A stretch of DNA of 64,000 nucleotides from Brachypterus glaber (taxonomy: Eukaryota > Arthropoda > Insecta > Coleoptera > Kateretidae). Shown in pieces: positions 50,201-62,200 of the stretch (positions are counted from its first letter, which is position 1; each line of letters starts with the position of its first letter). The notes under the pieces were generated by a model that saw nothing but the letters and a program-made list of their open reading frames with translations, was not told where the DNA came from and did not search any database. Both the position numbers and the translations under genes were made by a program. The DNA lies in NCBI GenBank assembly GCA_958510825.1, contig OY294044.1, forward strand, positions 77,360,895-77,424,894, in the 5' to 3' direction.

Positions 50201-53200
50201 CTCCAGAGTTCCTTGAGAGTTCCTCCTGTGTTCCTTAAGAATTCGTCTCTGGAAGGGGTAATTTTTGGCAAATAAGCCGTAGAAATTACCGCTGTGCAAG
50301 CACTACCAATAAGGGACCCTCAAAAAAAAGCTTTGTCCCTGACAGTTTCTACCACACTTGGCACCTTTTCAAAGCAAAAATTGGCGCCCCAAAATTACCT
50401 TCCGGAAAAAAGCTTTGTGCCTGCCAAACTTGGCGCCCCATCAAAACAAAAACTGGCGCCCCAAAATTACCTTCAGGAAAAAAGCTTTGTCCCTGACGGT
50501 TTTTTGCCAAACTTGGCGAGCCTTCAAAACAGAAATTGGCGCCCCAAAATTGCCTTCAGGAAAAAACGCTTTGTCCCTCACGGTTTCTACCAAACTAGGC
50601 GCCCCTCCTTCGAAAAAGAAATTGGCGCCCAAAGGTAGGATGTTTTGATAAAGTGTTTGTAACGGCTGATCTAGTTTGAACATAAGAACGTTAATCCACG
50701 TGGCACGTGGGTAGAAATTTAAACAAAAGAGTTCCTTTTTGCAAAGAGTTCCTCCATTTTGCAAAGAGTTCCTTCAGAGTTCCTCCTTTTTGCAAATAGT
50801 TCCTTGGAGTTCCTCCAGAGTTCCTTTGACTTGTACAAAAGATTTCCTCGCGGTCAGCTCCTCGTTTTTTCTTTTTCACAATACAGGAAAAAACAGGGAT
50901 AAAATCCTGAATTCTTGCATACGACTATTTTTAATACCGGTGATTTCGAATAAAATAACAAAAAATTAAAAAAAAAATTCCGGCCATTAGCCAAAATTTT
51001 ATTTTTGTTTCAATCTTTCTAAAATATCGTAAAATATATCAAAAGGGTTCTTTTGATTATGTTGATGTAGAGCAATGTCCATAACTTAAACATTCAAAAT
51101 GGTGGAGTTTGATAAAATATCTATGTAAAAAATAAGTACAGTTTTGTTCAAATTAACGCGACTGTTCATGTTAGTGGGGGTTCAAAACCAAATATTTAAA
51201 GAATTATTAAAAATAAATTGGCCTAATGTATTGGACTCCAATGACGTTAACGTAAATACTAATAAATTTTATGATATTTAAAACAAAATTATTAAAGATT
51301 TTATTCCTCTTAAAGCGGTGAATGGCAGATTTCCTCCCTATTTCAGTAAAGACACAATTAAATTAATATATAAGAAAAATTAAGTTCACAAAAAATGGAA
51401 GATGTTAAAAATCACAAGTGATTTCAATGAATTCAAGCTACTTCGTTCCCAATCTAAACGTCGTATTCAAGAAGACTTTTATAAGTATATATCAGATATA
51501 GAGAGCGAAATACCACTCAACTCTAAAAAGTTTTGGCATTTTGTTTCTAACAAAAAACTCAACTAGGGGTTACCCAACGAATTGCACTTTGAAGATAGAA
51601 CTGCCAGTGATGATTTCTTTCAGTCCGTCTTTGTACCAAAGTCAAAGTCAAAGAAAAATAGAAATTCCGAAAATGCCCCCTGTGGTAATTCTCTTTGCAA
51701 AATTAACCTGACCGAGTTGGATGTACAGAAAGCATTGAGGAGTTTAGACGGAAAAAAGGGAGCAGGCCCGGATAATATACCTGCCAGTTTTGTTAAAAAG
51801 TGCTCAGACTTTTTATACACGCCCTTGGCCATACTTTGCAATCAATCTTTATTAACTGGTGTCTTTCCTGAAGTTTGGAAGGTGTCTGCCATTGTACCAA
51901 TTTATAAAAGTGGACCTAAAAACAAAGTCAAAAACTATCGTCCAATTAGCAAGTTGTGTATTTTTGGAAAACTTTTTGAAAAGTTGGTTTATCCATATAT
52001 CTTTAACTTCCTAATTAATGACATACTACCAAATCAACATGGGTTTCTTAAAAAGCGTAGTCTAGAAACCAATTATTGAGTATTGCCAATTTTTGTTTGA
52101 TACAATGGATGATCTCGGCCAAATAGATGTTATCTACACCGATTTCAGCAAGGCCTTTGATAAGATATGTCATGATATTTTGTTACTTAGCTTGGCCGAG
52201 ATGGGGATTTGTGACAGCCTCCTTAGATGGTTTGAATCATACATATGCAATAGGTCTCAATTTGTCTCGCTCTTAGGGTATTGCTCTAGCAGATTTCAGC
52301 CATCTTCGGGGGGCCGCAAGGCTCTCATCTCGGTCCATTGCTCTTCATTGTATATATTAATAGTATAAAACACATTTTTAAAAATTGTCATTTCCTACTA
52401 TATGCAGACGTCCTAAAACTAGTTATTAAAATTAACTCTTTGCTTGAATGTAGATTGCTCCAAACTAATCTTGATAACCTATTAGATTACTGTAAAGTGA
52501 ATCAGTTGTTTTTAAATATAGATAAATGCTCAGTGATAACTTTTACGCGCAGCTTTAATCCGATTATGTATCGCTACAAACTTGGCAATACATACTTAAA
52601 TAGAGTATCTCAAATTAAAGATCTAGGAGTACTCCTCGACTCCAAATTAACTTTTAAACTCCATATAGACAAATTAGTTAATGATTGTAACAAAATGCTG
52701 GGATTTCTAAAAAGACAATGCAAACCACAAAATCCTTAACATCCTTGTATAATTCACTTATATTTAGCAAAATACAATTTGCCTGCATCATCTGGAGTCC
52801 AAGATACAAGAATAATATCGGTAGGTTAGAAAATATCCAGAATAAATTCCTTAAATTTCTCTGTTACAAGATACGGCATATAATTGTTAATAACGAATAC
52901 AATGACGTACGTATTCATTTTAATATCATGTCACTAGAAAAAAGAATTCTATCAGAAATCTTATTTATTTACAAGATAATTAATAATGTTATTAGTTCCT
53001 CCTCTGTTCTAGCTCAAATTAAATTTTATGTTCCATTGAAAAGACTAAGAAACTGTGATTTGTTTCTTATTCCTTTCCGAAGGACTAATCATTCTCAAAA
53101 ATTAACCTGTGATTAGAATGTTACGTTCTGTAAACTCCTACTGTACAGATCTGGATATTTTCTCAACAAATCTATTAACATTTAAAAATTCTTTAAAATC

Positions 53201-56200
53201 ATTGTTTTTTGAGTCATAATCTCTTCTTTTCCTTCCATTGAATATTCTTAATATTCTTAACATCATATCATAATTCAATTATTGATCTCACTATTATCAA
53301 CTATTTATGAAGTATTATAAATTAATATAAATTATTGGCATTGTATTAACTACTTATATATTTTTTTTGTGATATTAATTAGCGTATTACTTGTAGTATT
53401 ACATTTAGTACTGTTCATGGATTGTAATCTGTTTGTGTCTCTCTAATAAATAAATAAAAATAAAATATAATTCAGGCTTTGTATGACAAAAAAAAATAAG
53501 CTAATTAAATATTTGTTAATTTTCCTAACATTTTTTAGTTAAATCAACAAATTATAAAAATTGTATTAATTCCTTGCTCGCTGTGCAAGAAACCACTAAT
53601 ACAACTTTTTTTCCATTTTTCGAAATTCTGATGCTTTAAAAGTTTGTTTTTTATTTGGTTTTAAAGTATGAGTTACTATTCAAGAACTTTATCTCTTTTA
53701 TTTTTTATTAACAATTGTTAATTTTTCTACCCCATACTTTTTAGCTAAACCAGTTAACAGTTATGCCATTTCCTATGTTCTTTACTAATTTTCGATTTCG
53801 ACCCTTAAGCTTAGTTTAACCCATTTTCCAACAAACCAAAGTCATCACTAAGAAACCAGAAACTATATTATACATTTTGTTACATTATACAATTTTATAT
53901 GATATAAAAGCTTGTCACGAGATTTTTTATAAAAGAAATTTATACAGGAACATCTCGCGACATATAAAATATAAAATTATATAAAATTGTATAATGTAAC
54001 AAAATGATCATATGATGGGTTTGATTTACTTGAAAGTTTATTTTCATAAACAAATTTAAATAAAAGCTTGTTCTTAAAAATGTTTTTTACTATTAATTTA
54101 TTTTCTTCTTTTTAGAGCACTTAAATAAAAGCTTGTCCCTAAAAATGTTTTTTTTTACTATTAATTTATTTTTTCTTTTTTTAGTCGTCAAAATTTTGTA
54201 GGATACAACTTTTTTTCAAATAGGGGCGCCGCACCAGAATCTTGCTTCAGTGCGCCGAAATGCAAAGGCCGGTTCTGTGTATTATTTAATGCATGGTAAT
54301 CCTTACATGTAAATTTGTTTATGATTGACTTCAGAAATTTTGATGAATAAAAAAAAAGGCCTCACATCTAAAAAGATGTGGACAGAAAAGGGATTTTTTT
54401 AATTTTAGGGATGGGGAGGTTGGGGGTAAATTTTATATAAAATAGTATTGTCATCAGAGATAAGCATGTACCGAATTTCAGCTCTCTACGTTTATTCTAA
54501 GTGGGTGAAACCTAGCCTTATACGCGTATGGGTGGTGATGAGGGAGATAAGGGGGATGTAAAATTTATTTTAAAATTTTATTATCACTGGATGAGTATGT
54601 AACCAAATTTTAGTTTTAAATTATCTCGTGGGTAAAAAATGGATTTTTTTTATTTTTAGGGGTGGTGGGATTGGGGGGCAATTTTTATATAAATTTTTTT
54701 GTCAACCGAGTTTAGCATGTGTACCAAATTTTAGCTTTCTAAGTATATTTTAAATGGGTGAAACAGAGAGGGGGTGTACTTAGCCGTATACGCGTATGGG
54801 GGGTGATGGGGAGACAAGGGGGGATGTAAAATTTATTGTAAAATTTTTTTATCACGAAAGGAGTATGTAGCCTAATTTTAGTTTTAAATTATCTTGTGTG
54901 GGTAAATTTTTTTTTTTTATTTTAGGGGTGGGGGGTTGGGGCTAAGTTTTGTATAAAATTGTCTGTCAGCCGAGTTAAGCATGTGTACCAAATTTTAGCT
55001 TTCTAAGTGGTCGAAACATCCTTTGGCAGATTTGCCCTAAACAAACATACTAACAAACATTGCAAGTTAAATAAAAGCTTGTAATAAACTTTATTGATAA
55101 ATAATATTTATTAAATATAAGAATTCAACATTTCTTTAAATTCAAAGTAGGTATTGCACTGTATTGTTAATATTAGGTAAATACTGCATAAATGTCAGTT
55201 TCTCATTGCAAATTTTAATTTGTTTTCTACAAAGCTTGCATACAACTACCGCTCGAAGTGCTGAAGTTCAGTTAAAACATAATTAATTTTTTATCGATTT
55301 TTATAAAAATTGTACATACCGGGTGAGTTTTATTTGTCCACCACCAAAATTAAGATTAATCTTCATTCGATAAAAACGAAACTTAGGTGACTTATATAAT
55401 TTTACATTGGCTATATTTTTTTACACTTCCGGTTTCGCCGGAAGTGGCATAAATATGTTTTTTTTTTAATGGAACACCCTGTAAATTTTGACATTTTTGA
55501 ATTCAACCGATAATTCTATGTATAAAAAGCTGAATGCTTTCTTTTACTTTTTTTTTCGTTTTCATTTTTATAGTATAAAAACGAGATACACATAATTTAC
55601 CTTGTTTTCATCTACTTAAGCTTAAAAAAATATATAACTAATATTAAAATAAAAATTGGATCAGTGACATCGAATTAGAGCTAAAAAACGGGGTTTTGCC
55701 CTGAACTCCTTTTTTTATGTCCCTTATTTGTAGAGTATTTTCCGCTATTTTTCTTATACCTTTATATACTTTGAAGATTAAGTAAGGGCATATCCACAGG
55801 CTAGCATAACAATATAGTACATAACAATGCGATGCCGTGATTGGCTTGATGTGCCTCCATGTATCTTGTAAGCCAATCACGGCATCGCATTATTATGTTT
55901 TATGTTCTTATGCAAGCTTCTGGATAGGCCTTAGGTAAAAATAAGGTAAATTATGTGTGTATCTCGTTTTTATACGATAAAAACGAAAACGAAAAAAAAA
56001 GTAACGAAAAAAAACAATCTGTTTTTTATACATAGAATTTTAGCTGAATTCAAAAATGTAAAAAATTACAAGGTGTTCCATTTAAATAACACACATTTAT
56101 ACCACTTTCGGCGAACCCATAAGTGGAACTGAATCCGCCATTTTATAGCCAATGTAAAATTATATAAATCACCAAAGTTTCGTTTTTATCGAATAAAGAT

Positions 56201-59200
56201 TAATCTTAATTTTAGGGGTGGACATAAATAAAACTCACCCGGTATCCTTTTAACTTGAAAATTTTAAGTGATAATCAATTAATAAATATGTGATAAAAAT
56301 GCATAACGTGCCAAATTGTCAATTAATATTCGACCTTGGATCAATTTATCTAATACTGGTTGACGATAGCAAAATGTTCCTAGACAACGTGAACCGTTTA
56401 GTCACTTATTGTTGACCAAAGTTTTTAAAATTCGCTGAACCTTGATAAGCAAAACCACACAGAAAACAAGCAGAAAGGGATACCCTTTCTAGACGGCTCG
56501 AGATACCCTTTCTAGATGGCTGGCAAAAAATCATATTACCAATGTAAGCGAGCTATGATAGATAACAAACCGAGGTGTCAAAAACCCGACTACGAAAAAA
56601 TACACATTGGTGAATAAAAAACCATTTAACATGGATCCTATGATTCCGAATTCAGAATACAAATCTATAGATTTCTTTGATTTTCCGTAAAATTCTTGAT
56701 AATAACGATCAATTTTTTCGAAATTTGGAATTTTATATAATAAAGCAGAAACGTGGCCGTTTTAAATATAATTTTTAAAAATATGCTACCGAATTCATAA
56801 TAAAGTATATATCTTTCTTTGATATTCTATTAAATTCCTGATAACAGTTACTATCTATATTATGTCACTCGCGCGATAAAAACGCACCTTTTGACTCCCC
56901 GATCGTTAAAATAGGCCCAGTAGTTTAGGCTCTAGAGGCAAACAAACAAACAAACATGTATCAGTGTCCGACTGGGCAGCCCGAAGCTAGTAAGATTTTC
57001 CCGTTAGGGGCTCGCAATAAAAAATAAAATCTTTTTTTCCCTCCCAAAAATTTTAATCACTAAAAAAAAGTCATCATCCCCAAAAACTTTTTTTTACCCC
57101 TGCCAGAAAGAAAATTTGATAACTACACTTTTTCTCACTATCTCACCTGTCCAGTCTGACGCTGTATGCATACATACAAACAGGTTAAAAACATAACCCT
57201 CTTCCGCGTTGCTGTAGTCGGGTAAAAATAGTCGTTTTACTCCTTGACCGTCTTACAGTAATACTGCACCCTGATTTTTACCAAAAATATGTCCAGTCGA
57301 GATCTTCGACCCTTGATCGGGAATTGACTTCATTGCACCGGATTTTAAACATTGACCGTAACATATAACAAAAGCCAAGCAGTAAGAAGAAGAAGAAGAC
57401 CGTAACATATACAATGTACATGTTCCTATACTGCCCTAGTACCAACGAACTAACAACTCTTCTCTCTAGAATACGCATACCGTTAATATAAAGTATCGCC
57501 AACAACTCGGTTTGTTTGTAAACAAATAGTAGGCCTGATCAATAACAATTACCAGTAACTGTTATTGTTGTCTCTGTTAGAACAAAGCTGTGCGAGGAAG
57601 ATAGACAAATGTATATGTTGGCTACGTTTTTGTCAGTTTTTACAAATGAAATGCCTATTCTAGAGAGGAGTTATTAGTTTGTTGCTAATACCCTAAAAAG
57701 CAGCAACTTCATATTAAATAAAACTGAGATAATGGCAAAAACAGTAAATCGTCTTAACCACACCCTTGTGTTATAGGTAGAATCGAGAAAGTGGGCGTTT
57801 AAATTTAGGTTTAAAGTACCTTTATTATAGCACAAGTTTCGCAATTATTAATTATTTATTTAACAAGAAAATGGGACTTACTGCTTTTTAGCTTAGATCT
57901 CGTACTCAAAATTTTTAGCAACGCTAAATTAAAAAGCAGCATGTGACAAGATAAAGAGAAAACAAAAATATATAAAAAAAAAAATCCTTTTAAAAATCAA
58001 TTTTACTTTCCCCTTGGGCCCAAGGAAAGTTTTGCGTAAGTAAGAAAAAACTTTTTTATTGCTTTTTTTCACGTTTCTCGACGTTTTATATCAAAAAAAG
58101 ACGATTTCCCTAAAAAAAATCTGTCTGTATATCGGTTGGTCTGTTTGTCAGGAAAATTTGTGACCACGATAACTCGAGAACGCTTTGAGCTAAAGACTTC
58201 AAATTTGGATCATAGGTTTATTATCCAAAGTTTTAGGCTGAGATTGTTTTTGGTAAAAATCGGTGCGGGGTAAAGGGGTAAAATAGGGTTAAAACAAGTT
58301 TTTAAAAACATTTATTTTTTATTTTCTTTTCTTTTTCAAAAAAAGATTTTTTTTTGAAAAAAATAATCAATTTAATTCAAAATTTTTTCGTTTTTCAAAA
58401 AAATTGTTTTAATAAATCAAGACAGATGTAAGTATTATTTTGTTGGCACCATTTATTTTTTTTTTGTTATATCCGGAAAATCTAGATCTAACGTCATACA
58501 AAAACTATAATAATGCAAAAAGAAACTGTTTTATTAATGCTTTACACCCTTCTAATTGCGTTTAAATATATTTAGTAATAAATAACTTATTTGGAGTTAC
58601 TGCTTTTTAGCTTAGTAACAGTCTATTATTTTGGAGATACTGCAATTTTTATAAGTCTATAACTGAATAAAGCTGTTTACTTAAATTTGATTGGTTCAGT
58701 AAATAGTCCATGGAAATGCACAACTAAGAGTAAGGTTAATGAAAAATTCACAAAAATTGGAGTTGCGTAGTGAGGCAGTATATAGGATTTTTTTTTGGGT
58801 AACTGCTACTAACCGGGTTAAGGCAAAACGTTTGTTGTTCTCTGTAATTAATGTGTTAAAAGGAAAACAAAATACATATTCTATTAGTTTAATCATTGGT
58901 TTTTAAACCAACACTTTATTATACTGCAGTATACTGTTGCAGCCATTACTTCAGTCGTTGGTAAACTTTTTGGATAAGCAACCAACACAAGATTGAACTA
59001 ATGCCTATAATAGTAATAATATATAATAGTAATAATAGTATAAAGTATTGGTTTCTTAACCAAGAGTGTACTTACAGCTGGTTTTTCAATCGATAGTTAA
59101 CTTCCAGTTTAGAGAAATTGCCACTTAAATCAAAAATTTGCAGGCTTGAATCTTAGATTTTTGTTGCCCAGTCAAGACCCAAGATCGCTCCCATATGTCA

Positions 59201-62200
59201 AGAATTAACTACCGATTGAAATAATGGTTAATAAGCCGGTTACTCGCGGTTACTTCAAAAAAAATTCTTTACATGTGAAAGTATCGTTTACTTGCAGTAT
59301 TTTTTATAGATTTTGGCAAAATCTGTTACATACCTAGATTATTATGTTATTAATATTAATATTTTTTTTTTTAATTTTAGGCGACACTGTATTCGCACAA
59401 GGGGCAGCTGCTACTCCTGTGGATTTACTAAATGCCATGACAAACGTTGGAAAGAAAAAATGCCTTAAAAACATTAGAGTATGTCATATGCACACTGAAG
59501 GACCTGCCTCTTACACCGATCCTTCATGTGAAGGCATCTTTAGGTAATATTAAAATAGTATATTACATAACAAGTATATTCAGTGGGAGGCATATCGTAG
59601 TGGCTAGCGCGTATGTATAGCAAGCCTACTAGCGTAAGTTCGATTCTCACTGGCGCCGATTTGCCTTTTTCAGTTAATTAATAATTGAAATTTGGCGAAG
59701 GCGATAAGTGAAACGGACACTCCCTAGGAACTGGTTCGAAAGTCAGTATAAGCCGGTGGTTCCCTCTACTACTATCCCACACAAGTCCTGGATTTAGGGC
59801 GTGCTTAATTAAGTAGAATAGTACGAGGTTAAATAAACAACAATATATGTCGCAGCCTTTTGAAGTATTTGGCCGTTTCATGAAAGGGCTGGACGGTTCA
59901 TGAAGTTTGGATGCTTGGATGTTGGTTGGTTGGTTTGGTAGTGATAGCATTTCATGAACCGTCCAGCCTTTTCATGAAACGGCCAATTACTTCAAAAGGC
60001 TGCGACATATACAATGTATATTATACATTTCATAGGATATTTTAAGGAATTTTTACTGGGCGATATAGGGGCCAATTTTAGTAGACTCGAGGCAATAATA
60101 AACTCCACTGAGCCTTATTTATGTCGCCTACTTAAGGGGTCATCCATAAAATACGTCACGCAAATTGGCCAAAATTCATACACTTCATACCTAGTTTCTC
60201 GCGTTATTAAAGGATGTAGAGATTTCTAATTTTAAAAAGTTGGATCTCCAACGGACTCGACTAGTTTATTCCTATGTATTTTGAGCCGCTGAATCCGAAT
60301 CTGACGTCGAAATTTGATTCGTATAAATTTACATTTAGTGATCAATTTTGAGTAAAACTAACAAAAAAAAATAATTGTGGGGGAGAATTTTGAGAATTTT
60401 CTTTTGTTTTTCTTAAACGACTGTTAGCTTTTATTAAGATGCTGGCGTAAGGAAGCATTTTTCAAAAAAAAGCGTATTTAACAAAGATGTTCCATTTTAA
60501 ATAAGCTTTCATTTGGTTTTAGAATCATTTAAATCGATTTTTAAATGAAAAATTTATATTTTTTTACAGTTTTCCCTGCTTTAGGGTAGGTATTTAGGGG
60601 GGATTCATCCACCAATATGCCCATTTTGATACACTACTGCTTATAGGTTTTTTATAGTACCTTAAAATGTTTTCCCTTCATTAATTTTGATAAATTAGAT
60701 CATTTTCTACATTTTCGACCATAATAATATTGATACATAATTATGTGTATTTTTTAGGTCATTTTCATTTTTCATGGGTGGTAACGTAAGAAAAGCGGTA
60801 GCAGATGGCAGAGGAGATGCGCTGCCCATCTTTTTGTCGGAAATTCCATTGCTTTTTACCAAAAAAATCATTCAGCCTGATATTGCCGTTATACACGTAA
60901 GTATATTTGTTCATTTTATCCAGTTAATGATTTAAGAAAAATGCATGTAATATCACTGGACAATAGTTCTACAAGGCTCTTAAAAGCAGTAAAAACAGTG
61001 AGCTTCCCATATTAACTTAAATTGTTTTTACTCAAAGCTGTACTACGGTGAAGACGGTGAATACGGTACTACCGGTAGTACTATTTAGAGTTTGTGTTTT
61101 GTATTAAATTTAAGACGATACTAGATACCCGCGCCGTAAGGGATGAGACCTATGCCATTTTATTTCTTATAGATAATAAAAGTTTGAATAGAAATTTGTT
61201 TAGAGGTTTTAGAGGTATGTAAATATGTAGTAATCGCACACTAGTTATACCCTACTAATCTAGTGTTTTAGTAGCTTAAATAATTTTAAGGGTTTACTAA
61301 ATGAGCAAGTAACAGTAGTCCAGACATATTAGATTTAAAAAGTTACTACTTTTTATTAGGGACCCTAAATAAAGTGACATTTAACTTCACACAAAGGGTT
61401 GAGACACCAATTTAGTAATTTCTGCAGGGTTATGTTTTTTTTGCGAATAGGCACTATTGGTATAGTAGAAGTGACATTACTTGTCAAAATATCCATAGAC
61501 GTATTTTTTGAAAAAATGTCACGACAATGTTCAGTGGTAAACTGTCGTAATTCTATCCATGCAGGATATATATTATTTCCATTCCCCAAATGCAATGCAT
61601 TATTAAATGAATGGAAAAGAAGCATGTATCTTCCGAATTGGAAGATTTCCTTATTCGTTAGTGCCTGGCTGATCCTGTATTGGCTGGGATAGTACACTTT
61701 TAATTCTTTCTGTTTTGCCGTGAATTTATGATTTAAAACGTCGAAGTATAAAACTTATAAAAATATAAATTTGTTATGTATGCACACACTTTAATATATG
61801 AAAATCTTCAACATATTTTATTACTAAATAATAAAAAATATATTTTTTGGATTATAATAAAAAAAATACATAAACATGCCTAGTGCAAGCCTAAAATAAA
61901 CACGTTCTAATCAAAGTTTTAATGTATATTTTTATTATAATTATCATAGAAAACAATAATGAAAAACCTGCAGTTATCATTAAAGGAATACCTACAAAAT
62001 TATTTTTTTTTAATATTTTTAGTTTGCTAAAGTAAAACTACTAGTTGATCATATTCTTCGGTACATGCCTGAATTTTTTACATTCCTCTTATTTATTTAT
62101 ATTATTCTTTTCTTCAAAATTAATTCAGTTCCAAATAAAAGTAATTTCAACTATTTAGGGAAAATTCCGAGATTATTCGAACACTGACGGTCGTCAGTAT

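Noticed and set aside
59580..59655. Possible tRNA gene
   Set aside because: A- and B-box-like motifs are present, but no convincing cloverleaf or anticodon stem, and a SINE-like body follows.
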